64,000 nucleotides of DNA from Luoshenia tenuis (GCF_014384745.1 NZ_JACRSO010000004.1:198573-262572), one strand, 5' to 3'. Counted from the stretch's first letter, positions 49,456 through 58,055 are shown. Numbers and translations: made by a program. Notes: generated by a model not told the origin, from the letters alone.

Positions 49456-50757
49456 ATGAAAAAAAGTACCCGCTCCTTCGCCGCGCTGCCCATGGCGCTT
49501 GTACTGCTCTGCCCGCCTGTCTGCATCGCCCAGGCGCAGGGAACGTTTGCCGCCCCGGGCCCGCAGCCCGAGCAGGGGCTGCTGCTCTGCGCCCTGGCGC
49601 TGGGGTTGGCTGGCCTTGCCGCCGCCATCGCCCTTTTAGTCCTTTTATTGCGCCGCCACCGCCAAAGGTTAGAGGGTAACTTGACAAAGCCCCGCCGGGT
49701 TCTTCCCATCTGCATGGCCGTATTCGGCGTGCTCTCCCTGGCCGCGGGCGGGATAATAGCTGTAAACGTCCTGCCCCGCGCACAGGCCTATGAGGGGGCG
49801 ATAAACGCCTTAGCACACAGGGAGCTGGATTTATGCGAACAGCAGCTAGCCCAGCTGCCGGAAGATTATGCGGATACGCCGCAAATGCGCAGCTATGTCG
49901 CCGCCCTGCGCCTGCAGCAGGGGGAGGATTTCCAGCAGGCTGCCACCCTGTTTGATTCGCTGGGCGCCTATCGAGATGCAAAAGACCAGGCTATCCAATG
50001 CCGCGTAGATCGGGCCTGGCAGCTGCTGAACGGCGAAAAATTCGACGAGGCCAAAAGCGTCTTTATCGCACTGCAAGAGGAGGGTGCGCCCGGCGTGGAG
50101 GATTGCGACAAGGAGGCTGACCTGCGCAAAGCGCAATCCCTGCAAAAAGCGTTTAAAGAATCCGGCAACGTGGAAACGGGCGTTCAAGCATTGGAACTGT
50201 TTAAAGCCCTGAAGCAGGCGGGGTATGCGCCCGCGGACAATGCGCTCTACGAATTTCGCGACCTGGCCTATTATTTGGGGTTAGACGTTTTAGACGGGGA
50301 ATATCCTAAGTGGGATTGGGAGGATGCCTATGCGTTTTTCCAGCTTTCCGACAACCTATACGACAGCCACCAATATCTGCATATGTTGGATCTTTTGGCC
50401 GATCCGAACCTGACCGATCGGGAAAAATGCGACATTCTGGTGTCGGATTATTGGTCCAACCACCGCATGCAGGAATTGCTTTTTGAGAGCGACTGGTTCT
50501 ACTACTATCTTGATGGCGAATGGAAAAACGAGGATGGCGCTTACTTTTATTTTGAGAATTTAGATGGCGATGATTGCATCCTGGAGCAAAATATAGTGGA
50601 TACGCAAAGGTTCGATGAGCTGATACTCACCGGCTATCGCTGCTATGGCGATAAAAAGCTGCTCTTTATGGTAATCCGCAGCATGATTAATCCCAATGAG
50701 ATGACGATACTCGATTACACCACCGGCGAGCAGACCACCCTCACCCGCCAGCGTTAG
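49456..50757 (+). CDS. membrane protein with TPR-like extracellular domain
   Basis: A 433-aa protein with a signal-like N-terminus, a hydrophobic segment (residues about 42-64), a basic loop, and a further helix (about 77-97). A long region of helical repeats follows (QLAQLPEDYADTPQMRSYVAALRLQQGEDFQQAATLF, then AYRDAKDQAIQCR), resembling tetratricopeptide units found in clostridial stress or sporulation proteins. The last 130 residues are rich in Asp and Tyr. Function unknown. AAGAAGG lies before the ATG. Confidence 0.7.
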   Translation: MKKSTRSFAALPMALVLLCPPVCIAQAQGTFAAPGPQPEQGLLLCALALGLAGLAAAIALLVLLLRRHRQRLEGNLTKPRRVLPICMAVFGVLSLAAGGIIAVNVLPRAQAYEGAINALAHRELDLCEQQLAQLPEDYADTPQMRSYVAALRLQQGEDFQQAATLFDSLGAYRDAKDQAIQCRVDRAWQLLNGEKFDEAKSVFIALQEEGAPGVEDCDKEADLRKAQSLQKAFKESGNVETGVQALELFKALKQAGYAPADNALYEFRDLAYYLGLDVLDGEYPKWDWEDAYAFFQLSDNLYDSHQYLHMLDLLADPNLTDREKCDILVSDYWSNHRMQELLFESDWFYYYLDGEWKNEDGAYFYFENLDGDDCILEQNIVDTQRFDELILTGYRCYGDKKLLFMVIRSMINPNEMTILDYTTGEQTTLTRQR

Positions 50758-50776
50758 CGCGCCCTTTTAGTAAGGC

Positions 50777-50811
50777 AAAAGCCTTCCAGATCAAGTTCTG
50801 GAAGGCTTTTA
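50777..50811. terminator. bidirectional terminator
   Basis: AAAAGCCTTCCAGA and TCTGGAAGGCTTTT form a perfect 14-bp stem between convergent genes. Confidence 0.9.
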
Positions 50812-50835
50812 TACTGGTCTGTTCCCTTTTCGCTT

Positions 50836-51324
50836 TTACAGCAGGTCGATCTTGCTAAAGTCGATATCCCCGTTTTCGTCCAGCAGCCCGTCGTCTACAT
50901 GGATGCACTCGATCTTGCCGATGAACATCTCGTGCGAGCCGGTCATGATGGAGTCCACCACCGTGCACTCCGCGTTCACTGGGCAGTCCGTCAGGATGGG
51001 CGCGTTCACCTTTTCGCCCTGTGCGGTCTTGATGTTCATCTTGGCCAGCTTATCCCCGTCCCGGCGGCTCTCGCTGCCCAGATAGTCAAATTCCTTCTGG
51101 TAATCCTTGCCCACAAGGTTGAGCACGAAGCATCCGGTCTCCTTGATCATGTGATACGAATACCGGCTGGGCACGATGCCCACCATCACCATGGGCGGGT
51201 CAAAGCTGCAGTTGCCACAGTAGGCCACGGCCAGGGCGTTATCCTCCCCGTTTTTGCCGCGGCAGGAAATCAGCACCTTCGGCATGGGCTGCAGGCAGCT
51301 TTTGATATTGGCATTTTTCTTCAT
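50836..51324 (-). CDS. flavin reductase domain (FMN-binding split barrel) protein
   Basis: A 162-aa protein with VLISCRGKNGEDNALAVAYCGNCSFDPPMVMVGI and FVLNLVGKDYQKEFDYLGSESRRDGDK, characteristic of flavoredoxin and HpaC-like flavin reductases. It probably passes electrons from NAD(P)H or ferredoxin to free or bound flavin. It lies 49 bases downstream of proS on the same strand, so it may be expressed from the T-box-controlled transcript. Confidence 0.88.
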   Translation of the reverse strand: MKKNANIKSCLQPMPKVLISCRGKNGEDNALAVAYCGNCSFDPPMVMVGIVPSRYSYHMIKETGCFVLNLVGKDYQKEFDYLGSESRRDGDKLAKMNIKTAQGEKVNAPILTDCPVNAECTVVDSIMTGSHEMFIGKIECIHVDDGLLDENGDIDFSKIDLL

Positions 51325-51373
51325 TTCTTATGCGCTTCCTTTCCTCTTTCTCTATCCTGTCGGCGTCGCCCGC

Positions 51374-52813
51374 TTAATAACTCTTGGCAAAGTAAATCTC
51401 GTACTTGGCGGGCTTGCCGCAGTGCACGCATACATCCGAGAAGGGCTTCTGCTCAAAGGGCATATTGCGGGTGGTGGCCCCGGTCTCGGCCTTGATCTCC
51501 TCCTCGCAAGCCTCGTCGCCGCACCACATGGCGTGCACAAAGCCCTTTTCCACGCCGGCCTTCAACTCGTCATAGGTAGTAGCGTCCACGGTCTTGCTCT
51601 CCCGCAGCTTCAGCGCCTTTTGGTAGAGGCCGTCGTGTACCAGCTGCAAGCGCTCCTCAATGGCGGCTTCCAGCCCCTCCATGGGCAGGAACTCCTTTTC
51701 CAGCGTATCCCGCCGCACCACGACCACCTGGCCGTTCTCAATATCCCGGGGGCCGACTTCCATGCGCATGGGCACCCCGCGCATCTCCCATTCGTTAAAC
51801 TTCCACCCGGCGCTCTGGCCCTCCCGGTCATCCACCTTCACGCGGATGCCGGCGGCCTCCAGCCTGGCCTTCAGCTCGTAAGCCTTATCCAGCACGCCCT
51901 CTTTGTGCGCGGCGATGGGCAAGATCACCACCTGGATGGGGGCCACCTTGGGCGGCAGCACCAGCCCGCGCTCGTCGCCGTGCACCATCACGATGGCGCC
52001 GATCATGCGGGTAGAGGTGCCCCAGCTGGTCTGCCAGGCGTACTTGTGGCTGCCGTCCTTATCCAGGAACTTGATATCGAACACCTTGGCAAAGTGCTGC
52101 CCCAGGTTATGCGAGGTGCCCGCCTGCAGCGCGCGCCCGTCCTGCATCATGGCCTCGATGGAATAGGTGGCCGCCGCGCCGGCGAACTTCTCCCGCTCGC
52201 TCTTTTGCCCACAGAACACCGGGATGGCCAGCACATTCTCGGCAAACTCCCGGTAGACCTCCAGCATCTTGAGCGTCTCCTCCTGGGCCTCCTCGGCGGT
52301 GGCGTGCAGGGTATGCCCCTCCTGCCACAAAAACTCGGAGGTGCGCAGGAACGGCCGGGTGGCCTTTTCCCAGCGCACCACGTTGCACCACTGGTTCATC
52401 ATCATGGGCAGGTCCCGCCAGGATTGCAGCCATTTGGCGTACATCTCGCAGATGATGGTCTCGCTGGTGGGCCGCACCACCAACGGCTCGGCCAGCTCCT
52501 CGGTGCCGCCGCGGGTCACCCAGGCTACCTCCGGGGCAAAGCCCTCTACGTGCTCGGCCTCCCGCTCCAAAAAACTCTTGGGGATGAGCAGCGGGAAGTA
52601 GGCGTTCTCATGTCCGGTGGCCTTAAAGCGCGCGTCCATCTCCTTTTGGATCAGCTCCCACACCCCATACCCGTAGGGGCGGATGACCATGGTGCCTTTG
52701 ACCGGGCCGTAGTCCACCATCTCGGTCTTGAGCACCACATCGGTATACCATTGGGAGAAGTTCTCCTCCCGGGGCGTGATCTGGGTCACAAATTCCTGCT
52801 GCTTTTTCGCCAT
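51374..52813 (-). CDS. proS: prolyl-tRNA synthetase, archaeal/eukaryotic type (ProS type 3)
   Basis: A 479-aa class II synthetase that charges tRNA-Pro. The motifs are in order: LIQKEMDARFKATGHENAYFP (motif 1), VVRPTSETIICEMYAKW and RPFLRTSEFLWQEGHTLHAT (motif 2), GTSTRMIGAIVMVHGDERGLVLPP (motif 3). The anticodon-binding domain is next, and the C-terminal extension ends in YFAKSY with zinc-type cysteines (CGDEACEEE, CVHCGKP). It lacks the editing insertion of bacterial-type ProRS. GGAGG lies 7 bases before the ATG; a T-box leader precedes it. Confidence 0.96.
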   Translation of the reverse strand: MAKKQQEFVTQITPREENFSQWYTDVVLKTEMVDYGPVKGTMVIRPYGYGVWELIQKEMDARFKATGHENAYFPLLIPKSFLEREAEHVEGFAPEVAWVTRGGTEELAEPLVVRPTSETIICEMYAKWLQSWRDLPMMMNQWCNVVRWEKATRPFLRTSEFLWQEGHTLHATAEEAQEETLKMLEVYREFAENVLAIPVFCGQKSEREKFAGAAATYSIEAMMQDGRALQAGTSHNLGQHFAKVFDIKFLDKDGSHKYAWQTSWGTSTRMIGAIVMVHGDERGLVLPPKVAPIQVVILPIAAHKEGVLDKAYELKARLEAAGIRVKVDDREGQSAGWKFNEWEMRGVPMRMEVGPRDIENGQVVVVRRDTLEKEFLPMEGLEAAIEERLQLVHDGLYQKALKLRESKTVDATTYDELKAGVEKGFVHAMWCGDEACEEEIKAETGATTRNMPFEQKPFSDVCVHCGKPAKYEIYFAKSY

Positions 52814-52965
52814 AAAAGTACCTCCAACTCATCGTTCTTTCATTGTTTGGCTGCCGCCGTTCTACCGTCGCGTCGCAAAAATCCCGCTCTGCCGGCGTTT
52901 GGTTGCGCGTGGGGCCTTCTGCCCCAACGCCTCCGCCGGCCTTTTCTTTTGCCGTGTAAAACAAA

Positions 52966-53243
52966 ACGCCCCGCCCCCTGTTAGGGGACGGAGCGATTGA
53001 TCTTTCTCCGCGGTACCACCCGCATTGGTCCGCCATAAAGGTACGGCAAACCCGCTTTCCCGGCTGTAACGTACCGGGGCCACGCCGGCGGATACTATGG
53101 AAGCTCTGCCTCCCTTCCCCGCCGGGGCTGTGCGGGCCGGACCTTCCCGCGATCCTCCGGGTGCGGCGCTCTCAGCCCATGGCTGCCGCTCTCTTGAACC
53201 CGGTGCGTGGATCGGGCAGGTTCCCGCTTCTTAACGCCTCGTG
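52966..53243 (-). promoter_or_regulatory. T-box riboswitch leader of proS
   Basis: Read on the minus strand, the leader contains the T-box core AATGCGGGTGGTACCGCG (53009-53026) and then a terminator (52967-52996) of CGCTCCGTCCCC with GGGGCGGGGCG and a T-rich tract. Uncharged tRNA-Pro pairing should favour the antiterminator and raise proS expression. The specifier triplet cannot be fixed by eye. Confidence 0.92.
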
Positions 53244-53249
53244 ATTGCT

Positions 53250-53278
53250 ATTCTATCCTCGCGCCCGCCCTTTGTCAA
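53250..53278 (-). promoter_or_regulatory. proS promoter
   Basis: On the minus strand TTGACA and TAGAAT are separated by 17 bases, just upstream of the T-box leader. Confidence 0.85.
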
Positions 53279-53280
53279 GG

Positions 53281-53847
53281 GGGCATAGCCCCTTTTGATC
53301 GCATTGCCTTTTCAGCTAATGCAACGCTTCCGGTTCCCGGGGCTGGGCTTTACGCATGCCCACGCTTACCTTTCAGGGCTGTCGCCCTTTTAATCGCATG
53401 ACCTTTCCAGTCGATGCAAATCTCTCGGTTCCCGGGGCTAGGCTTTACCCGTCGCCATCCAGATAACGATCTGTCATCCAGAGCGCAGGCGCAGCCGCAG
53501 CGAAGGATCTCTTGCTTATCTCCATACTATAGGTTTTCAGTCAACGTAATCTCTCCCTCCGGTGCGCCCTTTGGGTGCACCACCTCCCTCGTCAGAGGGG
53601 GGCAGGTTGGTTTGACACGAAAGATAGTGTATAAGCGAACACTCCGGAAAATATATATCTTTGCCTGCATAGGAGAGCTTGAAAAACCTCCGTCCCCACC
53701 ACGGAGTGGCCGTTTCAAGGGGTTAAGGGATTGTTAAGGGGGATAAGGGGGAAATCGGAATCCCCCTTCCCCCTTAACGAACAAAATTCGTTCCTTAACT
53801 TTCCTCCCTGCCTCGCGTTAAGCCTTAATTCTCCACTGACTAAAACC
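53281..53847. repeat. repeat-filled gap between proS and vorC
   Basis: It holds a CTGTCATCCAGAG-type repeat (53472-53511), an inverted two-hairpin element (53553-53601) and the long repeat 53681-53853 shared with 32891-33175. Two degenerate direct copies of CTTTTxATCGCATxxCCTTT and GGTTCCCGGGGCT lie at 53290-53445. No gene is supported. Confidence 0.75.
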
Positions 53848-54399
53848 CTATACCTTTTCCTCTCCCCTGGCGATCTTCGCCCCGCGCTCCAGCGCCTCCC
53901 GGTTTAAGGGAATCAGATGAGCCTTGCGCTCGCCCAGCACCTTTTTCAGCGCCTCGATCACGCTGTCGATGCTCACGATGCCCGTAGCCTCGATGAACGC
54001 GCCCAGCATGATCATGTTGGCTACCCGGCCGTTGCCCATTTCATTGGCAAGGTCGTCGCAGGGGATGTAGATCACTTCGATATCCTCCCGCTCGGCCTTG
54101 CGGTCGATCAGGCTGGTATTGATATACAGCCGCCCGCCCGGCTCTACCGCCGGCTCGAACTTATCCAGCGACGGACGGTTCAGCACCATGACGCAATTGC
54201 CCTCGGTCAGCACCGGCGCGCCGATCGGCTCATCCGATACGATGACCGAGCAGTTGGTGGTGCCGCCGCGCATCTCCGGCCCGTAGGAAGGCAGCCAGGA
54301 TACGTTTTTACCCTCGTGAATACCGGCATAGCAGATCAGCTGGCCCATGGACTGTACGCCCTGGCCGCCGAAGCCGGCGATGATGATACGGTGTTCCAT
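53848..54399 (-). CDS. vorC: 2-oxoacid:ferredoxin oxidoreductase, gamma subunit
   Basis: A 183-aa subunit with the glycine loop GFGGQGVQSMGQL at residues 9-21 and YGPEMRGGTTNCSVIVSDEPIG, the gamma-domain signature of the POR/VOR family. With the alpha, beta and delta subunits it oxidises branched-chain or related 2-oxoacids to acyl-CoA and reduces ferredoxin. It is last in the operon, 2 bases after the beta gene. Confidence 0.9.
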   Translation of the reverse strand: MEHRIIIAGFGGQGVQSMGQLICYAGIHEGKNVSWLPSYGPEMRGGTTNCSVIVSDEPIGAPVLTEGNCVMVLNRPSLDKFEPAVEPGGRLYINTSLIDRKAEREDIEVIYIPCDDLANEMGNGRVANMIMLGAFIEATGIVSIDSVIEALKKVLGERKAHLIPLNREALERGAKIARGEEKV

Positions 54400-54401
54400 G
54401 C

Positions 54402-55139
54402 CTACTTCGCCTCCTTAAACACGCCCAGCGGATAGGCGGGGATCATATTGTCCTTCAGCCACTCGATGGCCTCAAGCGGCGTCTTGCCCCAGTTGGTGGG
54501 GCAGGTGGAAAGCACCTCTACCAGCGCAAAGCCCTTGCCCTCCAGCTGCATCTGGAACGCGGTCTTAATGGCCTTTTTGGCCTGGATCACGTGCTTGACG
54601 TCGTGCACGCTTACCCGCGCCAGGTAGGCCGGCCCCTTCAGGGTGGCGAGCATCTCGCACACCTGGATGGGGTAGCCGCAGTGGTCCACATCCCGCCCAT
54701 AGGGGGAGGTGGTGGTCACCTGCCCAGGCAGGGAGGTGGGGGCCATCTGCCCGCCGGTCATGCCGTAAATAGCGTTGTTGACGAAGATGGTGGTGATGTT
54801 CTCGCCCCGGGCCGCCGCGTGCACGATCTCCGCCGCGCCGATGGAGGCCAGGTCGCCATCCCCCTGGTAGGTGAATACCAGGTTCTCCGGGTGCACCCGT
54901 TTGGCGCCCGTGGCTACAGCCGGCGCGCGCCCGTGGGCCGCCTCGTACATATCGCAGTTAAAATAATCATAAGCAAATACCGCACAGCCCACCGGGGCCA
55001 CACCCACGGCTTTGTCCATCATGCCCAGCTCTTCAATGCACTCGGCCACCAAGCGGTGGATGATCCCGTGCGTACAGCCGGGGCAGTAATGGAAGGGCTT
55101 GTCGGTCAGCATAGCGGTTTTCTGGAATACGGTTGCCAT
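54402..55139 (-). CDS. vorA: 2-oxoacid:ferredoxin oxidoreductase, beta (TPP-binding) subunit
   Basis: A 245-aa subunit with CPGCTHGIIHRL near residue 19 and the thiamine diphosphate motif YQGDGDLASIGAAEIVHAAARGENITTIFVNN. It supplies the Mg-TPP site. It follows the alpha gene by 2 bases. The 2-oxoisovalerate preference is inferred from subunit layout and similarity; related enzymes use indolepyruvate or 2-oxoglutarate. Confidence 0.9.
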   Translation of the reverse strand: MATVFQKTAMLTDKPFHYCPGCTHGIIHRLVAECIEELGMMDKAVGVAPVGCAVFAYDYFNCDMYEAAHGRAPAVATGAKRVHPENLVFTYQGDGDLASIGAAEIVHAAARGENITTIFVNNAIYGMTGGQMAPTSLPGQVTTTSPYGRDVDHCGYPIQVCEMLATLKGPAYLARVSVHDVKHVIQAKKAIKTAFQMQLEGKGFALVEVLSTCPTNWGKTPLEAIEWLKDNMIPAYPLGVFKEAK

Positions 55140-55141
55140 GC

Positions 55142-56215
55142 TTACATCCCTCCCTTGCTCAATTTGCGGATCTCTTCAAGCACCTGGTTCACGGTGGGGA
55201 ACATGCCGCCCGAGCGGCCGAAGAAGCTGACCGGCTTGCGCCCGGCCACGGCGATCTTCACGTCGTCCACCATCTGCCCCAGGCTCATCTCCACACACAG
55301 CACGTTCTTCACGCTGTCCTGCGCCGCCGCGTCAAACACGGCCTTTTCCGGGAAGGGCCAAAGGGTGATGGGCCGCACCATGCCGACCTTGATGCCCTCG
55401 GCCCGGGCGCGGGTCATGGCGCTGCGCACGATGCGGGCCATGGTGCCGTACGCGGTGACGATCACCTCGGCACCCTCTACCCCATCGCACTCCCAACGGG
55501 TCTCGTTTTGCACGATCTGGTCATAGCGCTGCTGCATCTTAAGGTTTTGCACTTCCAGGTCCGCCGCGTTGATGTACAGCGAGTTGACCACCGTGCGCTT
55601 GCGGCTCTTGCCATCCCAGCCGGTGGCGGCCCAGTCCTTTTCGGGCAGGTCCGCCGGGGCCTTGTACTCGGGCATATCCACCGCTTCCATCATCTGGCCC
55701 AACATCCCGTCGCCCAGTACCATTACGGGCGTTAAGTATTTATCTGCCATGTCAAAGGCGTCCATCATCAGCTCCACCGCCTCCTGCAGCGAGGCCGGGG
55801 CCAGCACCGGGGTGCGGTAGTCGCCATGGCCGCCGCCGCGGGTGGCCTGGAAGTAATCGCTCTGGGCGGGCTGGATCGAGCCTAAGCCGCTGCCGCCGCG
55901 CACCATGTTGACGATTACGCAGGGCAGGTCCGCCCCGGCGATATAGCTGATGCCCTCTTGCTTGAGGCTGATTCCCGGGCTGGAAGAAGAGGTCATGACC
56001 CTTGCGCCGGCGCCCGCCGCGCCGTATACCATGTTAATGGCCGCCACTTCGCTCTCGGCCTGCAAAAAGCAGCCGCCCACCTTGGGCATCCGCGCCGCCA
56101 TATATTCGGGGATCTCGTTTTGCGGTGTGATCGGGTAACCGAAGAAATACCGGCAGCCGGCCTGGATGGCCGCCTCGGCGATGGCTTCGTTCCCTTTCAT
56201 CAATTTCTTTGCCAT
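55142..56215 (-). CDS. vorB: 2-oxoacid:ferredoxin oxidoreductase, alpha subunit (VorB)
   Basis: A 357-aa subunit with YPITPQNEIPEYMAAR near residue 28, VMTSSSSPGISLKQEG, the central RGGSGLGSIQPAQSDYFQATRGGGHGDYRT and the C-terminal transketolase-like domain (VRPITLWPFP). The length and motifs fit the VorB type. It should couple amino-acid breakdown to ferredoxin reduction. It starts 261 bases after the delta (ferredoxin) gene. Confidence 0.92.
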   Translation of the reverse strand: MAKKLMKGNEAIAEAAIQAGCRYFFGYPITPQNEIPEYMAARMPKVGGCFLQAESEVAAINMVYGAAGAGARVMTSSSSPGISLKQEGISYIAGADLPCVIVNMVRGGSGLGSIQPAQSDYFQATRGGGHGDYRTPVLAPASLQEAVELMMDAFDMADKYLTPVMVLGDGMLGQMMEAVDMPEYKAPADLPEKDWAATGWDGKSRKRTVVNSLYINAADLEVQNLKMQQRYDQIVQNETRWECDGVEGAEVIVTAYGTMARIVRSAMTRARAEGIKVGMVRPITLWPFPEKAVFDAAAQDSVKNVLCVEMSLGQMVDDVKIAVAGRKPVSFFGRSGGMFPTVNQVLEEIRKLSKGGM

Positions 56216-56476
56216 AGGAATTTTCCGTCCTCCTTGTACTGCATACTACATGGGGGCAAAATGCACCCCGCATTTATCAGGCTTTTCCAATCTCCAGGGT
56301 TTGTTAAGGGACGCATCCCTTAACTTCAATCGGCTTTGGCGGCGTGTACGCCAAAACGGATGAAATCCGGAGGATTTCGTTCTTTGCGCGCTTTGCCGGC
56401 CGCAAATGCTTTTGCATTTGCAGGCAAAGCGTGATTGCTCGCAAAAAGACAGGTCTTTTTGCGAAAGCGGAGCGCC
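56216..56476 (-). other. 261-bp gap inside the vor operon with several hairpins
   Basis: On the transcript it contains TCGCAAAAAGA with TCTTTTTGCGA (stem near 56433-56464), TGCAAATGC with GCATTTGC, GAAATCC with GGATTTC, and GGGATGCGTCCCTTAAC. No open frame with a ribosome binding site is present. It may be a processing or attenuation region, or a decayed insertion. Confidence 0.5.
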
Positions 56477-56683
56477 CTATCTCTCGACTGTGATGACTAC
56501 GTCCGGGCACATCCGCGCACAGGACGCACAGCCCGTGCACTTCTCCGGCGCGACGCACGCGACCGGGTGATAGCCCTTGGCGTTAATTCGCTCTTTGTCC
56601 AGCGCCAGAATCTTGACCGGGCAGGCGTTAACACATAGGCCGCAGCTCTTGCACAGTTCTTCTTTAAACGTTACTTTACCCAT
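56477..56683 (-). CDS. vorD: 2-oxoacid:ferredoxin oxidoreductase, delta (2x4Fe-4S ferredoxin) subunit
   Basis: A 68-aa ferredoxin with CKSCGLCVNACPVKI (C11, C14, C17, C21) and CTGCASCARMCPDV, each binding one 4Fe-4S cluster. It wires the TPP site of the complex to free ferredoxin. It is first in the vor operon, with TGGAGG just before the ATG. Confidence 0.92.
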   Translation of the reverse strand: MGKVTFKEELCKSCGLCVNACPVKILALDKERINAKGYHPVACVAPEKCTGCASCARMCPDVVITVER

Positions 56684-56730
56684 ACCTCCATGTCACCCTT
56701 TCTTGCCATAGGACCCCAGGGGGCCCTGCT

Positions 56731-56772
56731 ATAAAAAAATGGCCGCCCGGCCCTTCATGCCAGGCCGGCAGC
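56731..56772 (-). terminator. possible attenuator in the vor leader
   Basis: In the leader GCCGGCC pairs with GGCCGGGC (one bulge) and is followed by GGCC, A and seven U residues. It lies between the promoter and vorD, so it would end transcripts early unless overridden. Confidence 0.55.
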
Positions 56773-56843
56773 ACAATTTTTTTGATTTATACCCGTTATA
56801 AGGGGCAGCTTACCGCCTATCCCCCGGGCGAAAACCATACCTT

Positions 56844-56872
56844 ATTATAATTTTCTTTACCCCACCTGTCAA
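56844..56872 (-). promoter_or_regulatory. promoter of the vor operon
   Basis: On the minus strand TTGACA and TATAAT are separated by 17 bases, both perfect consensus boxes. The predicted leader to vorD is about 150 bases. Confidence 0.88.
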
Positions 56873-56912
56873 CTTCCCAACGGACGTTTTGCAGGTTTTT
56901 TGTCGTTTTCCC

Positions 56913-57509
56913 TCAAATTTCCTGCGCGGTTTTGCCCTCTTCCCCGCGCTCATGCAGGATGCGCTGCAAAGTCTGCCAAGCATAGCGGGCCTCCCTGCAC
57001 TTTAGCGCATAGCGCTCCTCCCGGGTCTGTAAAAAGAAATACCGGCTGGCGCAGTCCAGCTTTTCTATTGCCTCAAGTTTTACGTCAAACCCGCCCCGGG
57101 AGGCGGCAAATACCGCGCGCTGGTCGGTGATCACCAGCATCCCCCGCAAAAACACCTGCGGGGCGCCCTGGGTCTCCGCCTGTGCGCTCTCCACCCGGCG
57201 CTTGGCCCGGGCCGAAAAATGGCATTTCTCCCCTTCGGCCAGCAGCACCGGCCCCGGGTCGTACACCGGCAGCGGCAAGGCCGGGTCCCCCACCGCGCGC
57301 AGCGCGCGCTTGACCCGTTTGGGAATGGGCGGCTGCAGGCCCTTGGCCACCTGGAAATAGTCATAACAATCCCGCAACCAGCCCGTGAGCAGCAGCCCAA
57401 CCGTCAGCAGATAGCATACGCCCCACACGGTCTCCCCCTCGCGGAACTTATGCAATCCAAACCAGCCGCCCGCCGCGCACAGGATAAAGTCCTTCCATTT
57501 TTCATCCAT
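56913..57509 (-). CDS. TM2-like membrane protein with C-terminal PH-like domain
   Basis: A 198-aa protein. Residues 10-55 resemble a TM2 domain (CAAGGWFGLHKFREGETVWGVCYLLTVGLLLTGWLRDC). Residues about 90-190 form a small beta-rich domain (LLAEGEKCHFSARAKRR, GMLVITDQRAVFAAS) like bacterial PH or GRAM-type domains. Function unknown. GGGGGGAAG lies before the ATG. Confidence 0.75.
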   Translation of the reverse strand: MDEKWKDFILCAAGGWFGLHKFREGETVWGVCYLLTVGLLLTGWLRDCYDYFQVAKGLQPPIPKRVKRALRAVGDPALPLPVYDPGPVLLAEGEKCHFSARAKRRVESAQAETQGAPQVFLRGMLVITDQRAVFAASRGGFDVKLEAIEKLDCASRYFFLQTREERYALKCREARYAWQTLQRILHERGEEGKTAQEI

Positions 57510-57519
57510 CGCTCTTCCC

Positions 57520-58055
57520 CCCGGGGCTATCGCCCTTTTATCCGCTTATTCCATTCACCTCTGGCCACGCTCCTGTGCCCGCCAAAGGTTTTACCTCTAT
57601 GCCAAACCAAGCTGGGCTATCGCCCTTTTTTCCGCTTATTCCATTAACCTCTGGCCACGCTCTTGCGCCCGCCAAAGGTTTTACCTCTATACCAAGCCGC
57701 GCTGGGCCTTCGCCCTTTTTTCCGCTCCATCATCGGCCTTTGGCTATGCTTTTTGCGCCCGCCAAAGGTTTTACCTCTATACCAAGCCGCGCTGGGCCTT
57801 CGCCCTTTTTTCCGCTCCATCATCGGCCTTTGGCTATGCTTTTTACGCTCGCCGAAGGCTTTACCTCTATGCCAAACCAAGCTGGGCTTTCGCCCTTTTA
57901 TCCGCTTATTCCATTAACCTCTGTCCGCGCTCTTGCGCCCGCCGAAGGCTTTACCTCTATACCAAGCCGCGCTGGGCTACCGCCCTTTTATCCGCTTATT
58001 CCATTAACCTCTGTCCGCGCTCTTGCGCCCGCCAAGCACCATCCTCCGCGCTCAC
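57520..58055. repeat. 90-bp tandem repeats, five to six copies
   Basis: The mark GCCCGCCAAAGGTTTTACC or a close variant starts at 57577, 57667, 57757, 57847, 57937 and (partly) 58027, a strict 90-base period. Copies alternate between two spacer types (CATCATCGGCCTTTGGCTAT and CATTAACCTCTGTCC). Because 90 is divisible by three, long frames stay open on both strands, but none has a start signal. A TGTCATTCCGAG repeat (58062-58089) follows. Confidence 0.92.

Noticed and set aside
51254..52984. 576-codon plus-strand frame over proS
   Set aside because: Antisense to a fully conserved proS; composition is that of a shadow frame.
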